Positions 52,877 through 61,420 of a stretch of 64,000 nucleotides of DNA are shown here, in pieces; position 1 is the first letter of the stretch, and every line of letters begins with the position of its first letter. Below the pieces are notes generated by a model. That model saw only the letters and a list, made by a program, of their open reading frames with translations, did not search any database and had not been told where the DNA came from. The translations under genes and the position numbers were made by a program. The stretch spans positions 558,001-622,000 of the forward strand of contig NZ_FORM01000001.1 in NCBI RefSeq assembly GCF_900114005.1. Direction: 5' to 3'. This stretch comes from Olleya namhaensis. GTDB lineage: Bacteria; Bacteroidota; Bacteroidia; Flavobacteriales; Flavobacteriaceae.

Positions 52877-53845
52877 TTAATACCCAAGTTTTTCTCTTAC
52901 TCTAACTAAAACGTCGTTAGCTACTTTTTTAGCTTTTTCAGCCCCTTTTGCTAAGGCGTCATCTATTTCGTTTAAATTAGACATGTAATGGTTGTAGCGT
53001 TCACGCTCAGTTTCAAAAGTAACCAAGATTAATTCGTATAACGCTTGTTTAGCATGTCCATAGCCGTAATTACCGTTTTCGTAATTAGCTTTCATAGTTG
53101 CTATTTCGCTCTCAGAAGCTAATAATTTATATAAAGCAAAACAGTTACATGTAGACCAATCTTTTGGATCTTCTAGAGCTGTACTATCCGTTTCGATAGA
53201 CATTATTTGTTTTCGTAATTTTTTTTCTGGTAAAAAGATATTAATAGTGTTTCCTTTACTTTTACTCATTTTAGCACCATCCGTACCAGGAATAAGCATG
53301 TTGCTTTCTTGAATTTTACCTTCTGGGATTACAAAAGTTTCTCCTAATTTGGCATGAAATCTTGATGCAACATCACGTGTCATTTCTATGTGCTGTAATT
53401 GGTCTTTTCCAACAGGAATTATATTTGCATCATATAATAAGATATCTGCAGCCATTAGCATTGGATAGGTAAACAATCCAACGTTTACATCTTCTAAACG
53501 GTCCGCTTTGTCTTTAAAACTATGTGCTAAAGTCAAACGTTGAAAAGGAAAAAAGCAACTTAAATACCAAGATAATTCAGTAGTTTGAGGAATATCACTT
53601 TGTCTATAAAACACTGTTTTTTCTATATCTAATCCTAATGCAAGCCAGGTTGCAGCAGTAGAGTAGGTGTTGTTTCTAAGTGTTTCAGCGTCTTTAATTT
53701 GAGTTAAAGAATGCATGTCTGCAATAAATAAAAACGATTCGTTTTTAGCATCATTAGATAATGCTATTGCAGGACGTAACGCGCCCATGATGTTTCCAAA
53801 ATGTGGTGTTCCTGTGCTTTGTATTCCTGTAAGTATTCTTGGCAT
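52877..53845 (-). CDS. trpS: tryptophanyl-tRNA synthetase
   Basis: 322 residues, class I synthetase. The HIGH-type motif is TGTPHFGNIMG near residue 12, the KMSKS motif is KMSKSKGNTI near residue 192, and YPMLMAADILLYDANIIPVGKDQLQH is the tryptophan/ATP pocket. It charges tRNA-Trp in the cytoplasm. A good promoter (TTG, 20 bases, TACCTTTG on the minus strand) lies upstream at 53899-53869. Confidence 0.96.
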   Translation of the reverse strand: MPRILTGIQSTGTPHFGNIMGALRPAIALSNDAKNESFLFIADMHSLTQIKDAETLRNNTYSTAATWLALGLDIEKTVFYRQSDIPQTTELSWYLSCFFPFQRLTLAHSFKDKADRLEDVNVGLFTYPMLMAADILLYDANIIPVGKDQLQHIEMTRDVASRFHAKLGETFVIPEGKIQESNMLIPGTDGAKMSKSKGNTINIFLPEKKLRKQIMSIETDSTALEDPKDWSTCNCFALYKLLASESEIATMKANYENGNYGYGHAKQALYELILVTFETERERYNHYMSNLNEIDDALAKGAEKAKKVANDVLVRVREKLGY

Positions 53846-53868
53846 AATTATAAATATGTTCTAAGTAG

Positions 53869-53899
53869 CAAAGGTAATTTTTTTAGTAGAATACCTCAA
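53869..53899 (-). promoter_or_regulatory. trpS promoter
   Basis: On the minus strand TTG (53899-53897), a 20-base spacer and TACCTTTG (53876-53869), about 24 bases before the ATG. Confidence 0.55.
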
Positions 53900-53909
53900 T
53901 TAATTTAGT

Positions 53910-53917
53910 TAGTTTTG
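53910..53917 (+). promoter_or_regulatory. -7 box of the plsC-like gene
   Basis: TAGTTTTG fits TAnnTTTG and ends 7 bases before the ATG at 53925. It lies close to the divergent trpS promoter. Confidence 0.4.
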
Positions 53918-53924
53918 ACGTATA

Positions 53925-54662
53925 ATGATTGTATTTAAATATATTTTTTGGACATTATACCGTATTTGGTTCTACATCTTAGTAGCATTACCAATTATTA
54001 TCATGTTCCCGTTTTTGTTAGTTTCTATTTTAAAAGAATCTTGGTATCCTTATTTTTTTAAGTTAGCACGTATTTGGGCTAGATTTATTTTAATTGGTAT
54101 GGGGTTTGTTACAAAGACTGAATATCTTCAGAAACCAGAAGCTAATAAAAGTTATATGTTTATAGCGAATCATACCTCTATGGTAGATATTATGTTGATG
54201 CTGGTTACCGCCAAAAATCCATTTGTATTTGTTGGTAAAGCAGAGTTGTCTAAAATACCATTGTTTGGGTTTTTCTATAAAAGAACCTGTATTTTAGTAG
54301 ATCGCAGCAGTGCGCAAAGTAGACAAGCTGTATTTTTAAGAGCTCAAAAACGTTTAAAACAAGGATTGAGTATTTGTATTTTTCCTGAAGGTCTTGTTCC
54401 TGATGAGGAGATTTTATTAGGCGAATTTAAAGACGGTGCTTTCCGTTTAGCGATAAACCACAATACGCCAATAGTACCAATTACTTTTGCTGATAATAAA
54501 AAACGTTTTTCATATACTTTTTTTAGCGGAGGACCAGGTGTTATGCGAGCAAAGATGCATCATTTTATTCCAACAGAAGCTTTAGCCAAAGAGGATACTA
54601 GAGCTTTAAACGATAAGTCTAGACAAGTTATTTTAGAGCAACTAAAAGCGTTTCAAAAATAG
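53925..54662 (+). CDS. plsC: 1-acyl-sn-glycerol-3-phosphate acyltransferase
   Basis: 245 residues. Two hydrophobic segments (residues 5-40) anchor it in the inner membrane. The PlsC motifs are NHTSMVDIML (HX4D, near residue 82), KIPLFGFFYKRTCILVDRSS and FPEGLVPDEE (glycerol-phosphate site), then APIVPITF-like NTPIVPITF. It acylates lysophosphatidic acid in phospholipid synthesis. Convergent with the anti-sigma-like gene, with a hairpin between them. Confidence 0.92.
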   Translation: MIVFKYIFWTLYRIWFYILVALPIIIMFPFLLVSILKESWYPYFFKLARIWARFILIGMGFVTKTEYLQKPEANKSYMFIANHTSMVDIMLMLVTAKNPFVFVGKAELSKIPLFGFFYKRTCILVDRSSAQSRQAVFLRAQKRLKQGLSICIFPEGLVPDEEILLGEFKDGAFRLAINHNTPIVPITFADNKKRFSYTFFSGGPGVMRAKMHHFIPTEALAKEDTRALNDKSRQVILEQLKAFQK

Positions 54663-54692
54663 AAAAGCCACTCTTGGCACAGAGCAGCTTTT
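54663..54692. terminator. bidirectional hairpin between convergent genes
   Basis: AAAAGC (54663-54668) pairs with GCTTTT (54687-54692), and CTCT (54671-54674) with AGAG (54681-54684), interrupted by a CA/CA mismatch. It is a weaker terminator for plsC (+) and the 54727 gene (-). Confidence 0.5.
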
Positions 54693-54726
54693 CAATATAC
54701 TTCCCTAAATATAGGGCACTTAAAAA

Positions 54727-56274
54727 TTAAAATCTATAATTTAACCCGGTATATAAACCAATAATGTAAGGGTTAAAGTCGCCTGAGGTATTGTTAAATG
54801 TATTTAACTGATATTTAAATGTTGGCTCTACATTAAAAATCACTGTATCACTAAACCTAAAATTTAGTCCAATTCCTATATTGGTACTAAAACTAACGGG
54901 ATTGATGTTGTTGGCTTCTCCAATTTTAACATTTGATCCATTTAATTCAGAAACCACTTGATTGTCATTTAAAACAAAAGTACTTAATCCGCCTATTAGA
55001 TGTAATCCAAAACGCTTGTCAAGTAATTTATATTCTAATTCTAACGGAATCTCGTAATAGCTCATGCGCTGACTTATAGCCGCATTAAGGCTTCTACTTA
55101 CTTCCATTGTGTTTACGTTGCTTGCGCTAATCATACTTAATTGTTGTCCAGAAGGTATGGAAACGAAATTAACATTTTTTAAATTTGATTCGTTACCTAT
55201 TGAGGTTATGCTGTTTGACGAACTAAATTTTTCGTAAACAATAATGTCGTCCGTATCATAACTAAGGTTAAGACGGTTAACACCTGATCTAATAGTTAGT
55301 TTTTTGTTTAAGGCATACCCAACTTTAACACCATAACTAGAATTGATTTCACCAGATTTGTTATTGTCGTTAAATTGTTCATCTAAGTGGGACCCTTCTC
55401 CCATAATGTTATAATACACAGGAGCAATATTGGCGTTAACAACCCATTTATTGCTATTTTTTTCTTCGTTATCAACGTCGTCTTCCTTTGCAATGTTTTC
55501 TGCAATAGCATCTTCAATAGATGGTTTTTGTGTTTTTAATGTATCGGTAATTGTTTGTGTTGGAGTTTCGGATACAGTAGTGTTTGATACAATACTTTCT
55601 TTGTTGTTAAGTAGTGTCTTAGTTGTATTTTGAGTTATAACCGTGTTGCTTTGGTTTTCTGTTTTTGTTGTGTTTTCACGAATAACTGTAGTTGGTTTTG
55701 TTGAATTTTTTACCGTTGTTGCGTAAGTGTTTTTTGCTTCACTTTGTGTCGACGGGTTTGAGTGTTGTGCAGCCTTTAAGCTATTGTTGTTGTTATAAGA
55801 AGATTTTTTAACCGCACGACTACTTACGCTATTAGTATTATTGCTAACTTTTTGATCTGTTGGTAATTTATTTTTGTCTGTAGATTTGGGTGTTGTTATT
55901 GTTTTTGAAACTGCAGTTTTATAAGTTTTTGAGTCGTCTTGACTAGTTTTTATTTTGTCGTCAAGAGTAGTATTTAGCGTTTGATCTATTTCTTCTTTAC
56001 TCTTTGTTTTGTTTAATTTTTCAGTATTTACTACAGTTGGTGTAATTGTATTTTGGTCTGTATCAAAAATACTTTTTCCAATAAACATTAGTAATAATGC
56101 GCTGGCAGCAATACCCGATAATTTTAACCAAAATGGAAGGATAAACACTGGTTTGTCTTCCTGTTCTTCGTTTAATTCAGATTGAATTTTTTGCCAGACT
56201 TTTGGGTCTGGTTTAACATCAAAGTCTTTAAACTTTTCCTGAAATAGTCTATCTATGTTCTTCTTGTTACTCAT
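54727..56274 (-). CDS. dual-membrane anti-sigma-like protein (Dma-type) with outer membrane barrel
   Basis: 515 residues. Residues 1-45 are charged and cytoplasmic-looking (VKPDPKVWQKIQSELNEEQE, a feature of proteins encoded after ECF sigma genes). A single helix follows at residues 47-66 (LKLSGIAASALLLMFIGKSI). Residues 70-270 form a low-complexity Thr/Asn/Ser/Lys linker. Residues 275-515 are beta-strands ending YTGLNYRF, the C-terminal signature of outer-membrane barrels. One chain could therefore span both membranes, as described for Dma anti-sigma factors of Bacteroides. It starts directly after the sigma gene stop. Confidence 0.75.
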   Translation of the reverse strand: MSNKKNIDRLFQEKFKDFDVKPDPKVWQKIQSELNEEQEDKPVFILPFWLKLSGIAASALLLMFIGKSIFDTDQNTITPTVVNTEKLNKTKSKEEIDQTLNTTLDDKIKTSQDDSKTYKTAVSKTITTPKSTDKNKLPTDQKVSNNTNSVSSRAVKKSSYNNNNSLKAAQHSNPSTQSEAKNTYATTVKNSTKPTTVIRENTTKTENQSNTVITQNTTKTLLNNKESIVSNTTVSETPTQTITDTLKTQKPSIEDAIAENIAKEDDVDNEEKNSNKWVVNANIAPVYYNIMGEGSHLDEQFNDNNKSGEINSSYGVKVGYALNKKLTIRSGVNRLNLSYDTDDIIVYEKFSSSNSITSIGNESNLKNVNFVSIPSGQQLSMISASNVNTMEVSRSLNAAISQRMSYYEIPLELEYKLLDKRFGLHLIGGLSTFVLNDNQVVSELNGSNVKIGEANNINPVSFSTNIGIGLNFRFSDTVIFNVEPTFKYQLNTFNNTSGDFNPYIIGLYTGLNYRF

Positions 56275-56817
56275 TTATAGTGATTGAGAGTTTAATCCCA
56301 TTTTGTGTGCTAATATTTTCTCTTTTAATAATTGTCTAGCTCTTGCCAAGTTGGATTTTGTGGTTCCGGTGGTTATGGATAGTAGTTCTGCGATTTCTTT
56401 ATGAGAATAACCATCTAAAACATAAAGGTTAAATACTAGCCGGTATCTATCTGGTAATTCTTGTATGTATTGCAATAGATAATCAATACTAACAGCATCA
56501 TCATCTATATCTATTTCTTCGTCTACTATAGCTTCTTCGTTAATTATTTCAAAAACCTTTTGACTTCTATAACGTTGTAAAGCGGTGTTAATAGTGATTC
56601 GTTTCAGCCAACCTTCAAAGCTACCTTTGTTTTTATATTGTTTTATTTTTTTGAAAATAGTAATAAATGCATCCTGCAAATTATCTTCAGCTTCGGCATA
56701 GGAGCTTGAATACTTTAAGCTAACCGAAAATAATTTGCTTGAAAAAAGCTTATATAAATCGCTTTGTGCTTTAGTATCATTGGACTTGCAGTTGTGTATG
56801 AGTTGGTCTAAACCCAA
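56275..56817 (-). CDS. ECF-type RNA polymerase sigma factor
   Basis: 180 residues; the frame starts with TTG at 56817 (MGLDQLIHNCKSNDTKAQ). Region 2 contains YAEAEDNLQDAFITIFKKI and FEGWLKRITINTALQRYR; region 4 contains LPDRYRLVFNLYVLDGYSHKEIAELL and GTTKSNLARARQLL. Both are intact. It directs transcription of an unknown regulon and is probably held by the product of the adjoining downstream gene, whose ATG abuts its stop. No in-frame ATG replaces the TTG. Confidence 0.92.
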   Translation of the reverse strand: MGLDQLIHNCKSNDTKAQSDLYKLFSSKLFSVSLKYSSSYAEAEDNLQDAFITIFKKIKQYKNKGSFEGWLKRITINTALQRYRSQKVFEIINEEAIVDEEIDIDDDAVSIDYLLQYIQELPDRYRLVFNLYVLDGYSHKEIAELLSITTGTTKSNLARARQLLKEKILAHKMGLNSQSL

Positions 56818-56846
56818 TTTTGGATATCGTATTAATTAGTATTTTA

Positions 56847-57248
56847 TTATTGTACAGGTATTTCCATGGTTAAATAAATATCATTTCCTTCATCATCTTC
56901 TCCTTGCCAAAATTTAAAAACATAGGTTTCGGAATTGTTAACTACAAAATTAAACGACTTTTCCATTTCTAAATCAACCGTTTCGCAGCTGGTATTATCA
57001 AGCACAGAGTTAATAACTGCAACAGTTCTAGTATTGCCATCCTTGACATAATATAAGTCGTAAAAGGAGTGACACGTTGTTGGTTTTGTGTAATTTAAGT
57101 CTATTTGATAAGTTTGTCCTTCTTGGAAGTATTCAGGCATGGAGGCGCTATCTATTGGTAGGGTCTCCAGGTGCATATTTTGCTCTTGGTCATCTAAGCT
57201 ACAGGACAAGACAATTAACATTGTCAAAGCGGTTAAAAGCTTTTTCAT
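56847..57248 (-). CDS. small uncharacterised lipoprotein
   Basis: 133 residues. Lipobox MLIVLSC with Cys at about residue 16, then a beta-rich mature part with three cysteines in the middle (TTCHSFYDLYYV, DNTSCETV). No family is recognised. It lies 29 bases upstream of the sigma gene on the same strand, so it may be part of the same unit, for example as a sensor or target. A recA terminator precedes it, so it must have its own promoter. Confidence 0.72.
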   Translation of the reverse strand: MKKLLTALTMLIVLSCSLDDQEQNMHLETLPIDSASMPEYFQEGQTYQIDLNYTKPTTCHSFYDLYYVKDGNTRTVAVINSVLDNTSCETVDLEMEKSFNFVVNNSETYVFKFWQGEDDEGNDIYLTMEIPVQ

Positions 57249-57314
57249 TTTTTGTAAACTAAATATTTGTTATTAAATAGATGCTTAAATTATTAAAAGG
57301 TTGCGTCTTAAACC

Positions 57315-57344
57315 AAAAAAAATCCCGATATAATCGGGATTTTT
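57315..57344 (-). terminator. intrinsic terminator of recA
   Basis: AAAATCCCGAT (57319-57329) pairs with ATCGGGATTTT (57333-57343) around ATA. Eight A on the left give the T-run on the minus strand, 4 bases after the recA stop. Confidence 0.9.
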
Positions 57345-57348
57345 AATT

Positions 57349-58353
57349 TTAGATACTTTCTTTAATAGCTATTTTAATTTTTTCTTCCAGCTCGTCAAAC
57401 AGTTCTGGATTGTCTTTTATAATTAGTTTAACAGCATCACGTCCTTGACCTAATTTGGTCTCTCCGTAACTAAACCATGAACCACTTTTTTTAATGATTT
57501 CTTTTTCTACAGCAACATCTAATATTTCACCTACTTTACTAACACCTTCTCCATACATGATGTCAAATTCTGCCATTCTAAAAGGTGGAGCAACTTTGTT
57601 TTTTACAACTTTTACTCTAGTTTTATTACCTAATACAGCTCCGTTACTATCCTTGATTTGTGTAGATCTTCTAATATCTAATCTTACAGAAGCATAAAAC
57701 TTTAAAGCGTTACCACCCGTTGTTGTTTCTGGATTACCAAACATTACACCAATTTTTTCACGTAATTGGTTAATAAATATTACTGTACAATTAGTTTTGC
57801 TAATAGAGGCAGTTAACTTTCTTAAGGCTTGAGACATTAAACGTGCGTGTAATCCCATTTTAGAGTCTCCCATTTCGCCTTCAATCTCTGCTTTTGGAGT
57901 TAATGCAGCAACAGAATCGACTACAACAATATCAATTGCACCCGATCTAATTAAATTGTCAGCAATTTCTAAAGCTTGCTCTCCGTTATCAGGCTGAGAA
58001 ATAATAAGATTATCAATATCAACACCTAATTTTTCAGCATAAAATCTATCAAAAGCATGTTCTGCATCAATAAATGCAGCAATACCTCCAGCTTTTTGTG
58101 CTTCTGCAATGGCATGAAGCGTTAATGTTGTTTTTCCAGAAGATTCTGGACCATATATTTCTATAACTCTACCTCTTGGGTAACCACCAACTCCTAATGC
58201 AATATCTAAACCTAAAGATCCCGATGGGATAGCCTCTACATCAACAACAGCAGCATCACTCATTTTCATTACCGTACCTTTTCCGTAGGCTTTGTCTAAT
58301 TTGTCTAAGGTTAATTGTAATGCTTTTAGCTTTGCTTCTTTTTCTTTACTCAT
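57349..58353 (-). CDS. recA: recombinase RecA
   Basis: 334 residues. Walker A is GPESSGKTT near residue 68, [17 protein letters not shown] and [21 protein letters not shown] follow, and loop L2 is [23 protein letters not shown] in the usual place. It forms ATP-dependent filaments on single-stranded DNA for repair and recombination. Length and motifs are complete. It has its own terminator. Confidence 0.97.
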   Translation of the reverse strand: MSKEKEAKLKALQLTLDKLDKAYGKGTVMKMSDAAVVDVEAIPSGSLGLDIALGVGGYPRGRVIEIYGPESSGKTTLTLHAIAEAQKAGGIAAFIDAEHAFDRFYAEKLGVDIDNLIISQPDNGEQALEIADNLIRSGAIDIVVVDSVAALTPKAEIEGEMGDSKMGLHARLMSQALRKLTASISKTNCTVIFINQLREKIGVMFGNPETTTGGNALKFYASVRLDIRRSTQIKDSNGAVLGNKTRVKVVKNKVAPPFRMAEFDIMYGEGVSKVGEILDVAVEKEIIKKSGSWFSYGETKLGQGRDAVKLIIKDNPELFDELEEKIKIAIKESI

Positions 58354-58533
58354 ACGTCAAGTTTTATTAAAAAAATTTTTCTATGCTAAAATACTACTTT
58401 TTTAAAGAATTTTAATTTTCTCACGCAACCTTTTTAAAGTTTTTGCATCTACTTATTGAAGTGGAAAAGATATGCTATGAAAAAGAAAATTTAATCCGCT
58501 TTTAAAAATGTTAATCCTTTAAATTTTAAGGGT

Positions 58534-58626
58534 ATGAAATATTTAAAAAAGTTAGTACACACAAAAACATTAGGCGTTTCAGTTGCTATTTTTATTAACA
58601 GCAGCTGTAAAGCCGATGGTGGTTAG
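58534..58626 (+). CDS. tiny possible lipopeptide
   Basis: A 30-residue frame with a basic start (MKYLKKLVHTKTLG), a short hydrophobic core (VSVAIFI) and NSSCKADGG at the end, which resembles a lipobox cysteine with a seven-residue tail. A clear terminator follows 55 bases later, which supports a transcript here. The near-palindrome before the ATG could fold over the start. No family is recognised, and chance cannot be excluded. Confidence 0.4.
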   Translation: MKYLKKLVHTKTLGVSVAIFINSSCKADGG

Positions 58627-58681
58627 CTCGGGATATTGTTTAATACATTAAATTAAATAGTAGTAACGAGTTAGTCTATTA

Positions 58682-58716
58682 AAAGTCCTTTGCAAAGCGT
58701 AAAGGACTTTTTTTTT
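58682..58716 (+). terminator. intrinsic terminator after the tiny ORF
   Basis: AAAGTCCTTT pairs with AAAGGACTTT around a 9-base loop and is followed by T-rich sequence. No larger gene on the + strand lies upstream, so it marks a short transcript. Confidence 0.85.
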
Positions 58717-58779
58717 GCCTTTTTTATCAAAATAAGATATTTGATGTCGTGTTTTAAATGGCTATAAGTGGTTAACAAC

Positions 58780-58809
58780 TTGCTTATTTCAACAAAAACA
58801 ATACCTTTG
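58780..58809 (+). promoter_or_regulatory. trhO promoter
   Basis: TTG (58780-58782), 19 bases, then TACCTTTG (58802-58809): a good match to the Bacteroidota -33/-7 promoter pattern. Leader to the ATG about 33 bases. Confidence 0.7.
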
Positions 58810-58846
58810 CAAAAACTTTTTATTAACACTTAAAACTAAGTATAGC

Positions 58847-59911
58847 ATGCAACTGTACAACAAATTAAGCGCTATTGAAAGAGCAGAACTTATTGAAAAA
58901 GCTGGGAAAGACCGTTTGACGTTGTCTTTTTATCAGTATGCTCGCATTAGCAATCCACAAGAATTAAGAGATCAACTATTTATCAAATGGGATAGTCTAG
59001 ACGTTTTAGGACGTATATATATCGCAACGGAAGGGATTAATGCCCAATTGTCTTTACCGGCAGATAGTTTTGACGCTTTTAAAATCCATTTAGATAGTAT
59101 TGATTTTTTAAAAGATGTTAGACTTAACATTGCTGTAGAGCAAGATAACATGTCTTTTTTAAAGCTTAAAGTCAAAGTTCGTGATAAAATAGTAGCGGAC
59201 GGTTTAAATGATGACACGTTTGATGTTACCAACAAAGGGGTACATTTATCAGCAAAAGACTTTAATGAGATGTTAGCTAATCCAAACACGGTGTGTGTGG
59301 ATATGCGTAATCATTACGAAAGCGAAATTGGACATTTTGATGGTGCAGTAACACCAGATGTAGACACTTTTAGAGAATCTTTAGATATTATTGAAGCGGA
59401 TTTAAGAGAACATAAAGAGGGAAAAAACCTGCTAATGTATTGTACAGGCGGTATCCGTTGCGAAAAAGCAAGTGCCTATTACAAACACAAAGGTTTTAAA
59501 AACGTGTATCAGTTAGAAGGTGGTATTATTGAATACACTAGACAGGTAAATGAAGAAGGTATAGACAATAAATTTATAGGTAAAAACTTTGTTTTTGACG
59601 AGCGTCGCTCAGAAAAAATCAGTGACGATGTTATTGCTAAATGCCACCAATGCGGCACGTCATGCGATGCACATGTTAACTGTGCCAATGATGCCTGTCA
59701 TTTATTATTTATCCAATGTGATAATTGTAAAGCAGAAATGGATAATTGTTGTTCTACAACCTGTAAAGAAATACACGCATTGCCTTTTGAAGAGCAGAAA
59801 GAATTAAGAAAAGGACAAGGTAATAGTAATGATATCTTTAAAAAAGGACGTGCAGATCATTTACCGTACAAAAAGGATTTACGTAATATATTTGAGACTT
59901 TTAAAAAGTAA
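58847..59911 (+). CDS. trhO: tRNA uridine(34) hydroxylase (rhodanese family)
   Basis: 354 residues. An N-terminal ferredoxin-like domain (residues 10-100, IYIATEGINAQLSLP) is followed by the rhodanese domain with active-site cysteine in LMYCTGGIRCEKASAYYKHKG near residue 205. A C-terminal cysteine cluster (KCHQCGTSCDAHVNC, then CDNCKAEMDNCC) is probably zinc-binding. It makes 5-hydroxyuridine at tRNA position 34 with oxygen. It has its own promoter and terminator. Confidence 0.92.
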   Translation: MQLYNKLSAIERAELIEKAGKDRLTLSFYQYARISNPQELRDQLFIKWDSLDVLGRIYIATEGINAQLSLPADSFDAFKIHLDSIDFLKDVRLNIAVEQDNMSFLKLKVKVRDKIVADGLNDDTFDVTNKGVHLSAKDFNEMLANPNTVCVDMRNHYESEIGHFDGAVTPDVDTFRESLDIIEADLREHKEGKNLLMYCTGGIRCEKASAYYKHKGFKNVYQLEGGIIEYTRQVNEEGIDNKFIGKNFVFDERRSEKISDDVIAKCHQCGTSCDAHVNCANDACHLLFIQCDNCKAEMDNCCSTTCKEIHALPFEEQKELRKGQGNSNDIFKKGRADHLPYKKDLRNIFETFKK

Positions 59912-59930
59912 AAACATAACGATATAGGCT

Positions 59931-59962
59931 AAAAGCGTGATAATTTTTATCACGCTTTTTTT
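59931..59962 (+). terminator. intrinsic terminator of trhO
   Basis: AAAAGCGTGATAA pairs with TTATCACGCTTTT around a short T loop and is followed by more T. Perfect stem 20 bases after the stop. Confidence 0.92.
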
Positions 59963-59988
59963 ATGTTTTAAAGTCAGACAAATAATCT

Positions 59989-59996
59989 TATCTTTA
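59989..59996 (+). promoter_or_regulatory. candidate -7 box of ricT
   Basis: TATCTTTA, one mismatch from TAnnTTTG. It would give a leader of about 98 bases, which contains AATCTT and AAGATT (60049-60077 region) as a possible stem. Confidence 0.35.
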
Positions 59997-60097
59997 CAAA
60001 TTAGCAAGAGTTGAGGTTTGCTTACGCAGAAACAACTAATTATTAATCTTCATCTTTAGGGTAACACCTTAAGATTCAATATATACACATAAATAGT

Positions 60098-61420
60098 ATG
60101 GCTTGTCAAAGTTGCGCTACAGGAAAAGACGGACAACCAAAAGGTTGTAAAAATAACGGAACATGTGGTACAGATAGTTGCAATAAATTAACCGTTTTTG
60201 ATTGGTTAGCAAATATGTCTGTTCCAAATGGCGAAAAACCATTTGATTGGGTGGAGGTTCGTTTTAAAAACGGACGTAAACATTATTATCATAACGCAGA
60301 AAATTTAACCTTAAGTATCGGAGATATTGTTGCCACTCAGGCGCAATCAGGACATGATATTGGTATGGTTACCCTTACGGGCGAATTAGTGCGTGTTCAA
60401 ATAAAACGTAAACGAATAGATACTAAAAACGATATTTTAAAAATCTATCGTAAAGCCTCTCAAAAAGATATAGATATCTGGAGCCAAGCACGTGACAAGG
60501 AAGAGCCTATGAAGGTTAAAGCACGTCAATTTGCTATCGATTTAAAACTTCAGATGAAAATCTCTGATATAGAGTTTCAAGGTGATAGTAGTAAAGCAAC
60601 CTTTTATTACACAGCTGAAGAGCGCGTGGATTTTAGAGAGCTTATTAAAATATACGCAAGAGAGTTTAGAATACGTATAGAAATGAAACAAGTCGGTTTC
60701 CGCCAGGAAGCGTCTAGACTTGGTGGTATTGGTTCTTGTGGTCGCGAATTATGTTGTTCTACTTGGTTAACAGATTTTAGATCTGTAAGTACAAGTGCCG
60801 CACGTTACCAACAATTATCACTTAATCCTCAAAAATTAGCGGGGCAATGTGGTAAGCTAAAATGCTGTTTAAATTACGAGTTGGATTCGTATTTAGATGC
60901 CTTAAAAGCATTTCCAAAAGCAGACACCAAATTATATACAGAAAAAGGAACTGCAGTTTGTCAAAAAACAGACATTTTTAAAGGGCATATGTGGTATGCT
61001 TATGAAGGAGAATGGATGAATTGGCACCTAATTACTACAGATCAAGCTAGTGAAATTATTGCAATTAATAAAAAAAGAGAAAAAGTTGCAAGCCTTGAAG
61101 AATACGCGGTTGACTTGGTAGAAGACGAGAAAACAGAGTTTGAAAATGTAGTTGGTCAAGATAGTTTAACACGTTTTGATAGTCCAAAAGGCAATAAAAA
61201 ACGTAAAAACAATAGAAGCCGAAATAAAAAGCCGGTTCAGAACAAGGTTGAGGCTAAAAATAACAACACGAATGCTAGTAAAGGGAATACTGCTAATAAA
61301 AGCAATACGCCAAAAGCTAAAAATCAAGCCAATAGTGCAAAGCCTAAGCCTAGGCCAAAACGTAAACCAAACAAAAGGAAACCAGAAAACAATAACAATA
61401 AACCTAATGAGAGTAAGTAG
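60098..61420 (+). CDS. ricT: RicT/PSP1 family protein with extra N-terminal cysteines
   Basis: 440 residues. The PSP1 domain spans about residues 50-290; GSCGRELCCSTWL and GQCGKLKCCLNYE carry the conserved cysteines that hold an iron-sulfur cluster in RicT-type proteins. The N-terminus adds another cluster (ACQSCATGKDGQPKGC, NNGTCGTDSC). The tail (residues 355-440) is Lys/Asn-rich and low complexity, probably disordered and RNA-binding. In Bacillus RicT takes part in RNA processing with RNase Y; here the role is unknown. The end overlaps gldH by 14 bases. Confidence 0.88.
   Translation: MACQSCATGKDGQPKGCKNNGTCGTDSCNKLTVFDWLANMSVPNGEKPFDWVEVRFKNGRKHYYHNAENLTLSIGDIVATQAQSGHDIGMVTLTGELVRVQIKRKRIDTKNDILKIYRKASQKDIDIWSQARDKEEPMKVKARQFAIDLKLQMKISDIEFQGDSSKATFYYTAEERVDFRELIKIYAREFRIRIEMKQVGFRQEASRLGGIGSCGRELCCSTWLTDFRSVSTSAARYQQLSLNPQKLAGQCGKLKCCLNYELDSYLDALKAFPKADTKLYTEKGTAVCQKTDIFKGHMWYAYEGEWMNWHLITTDQASEIIAINKKREKVASLEEYAVDLVEDEKTEFENVVGQDSLTRFDSPKGNKKRKNNRSRNKKPVQNKVEAKNNNTNASKGNTANKSNTPKAKNQANSAKPKPRPKRKPNKRKPENNNNKPNESK

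Larger units (their letters stand above)
58354..58846. other. 493-base gap between recA and trhO
   Basis: This gap between divergent genes holds the recA upstream region, a 30-codon ORF (58534-58626), a strong + strand terminator (58682-58716) and the trhO promoter (58780-58809). Just before the small ORF, CCTTTAAATTTTAAGG (58516-58531) is nearly palindromic. Confidence 0.5.
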
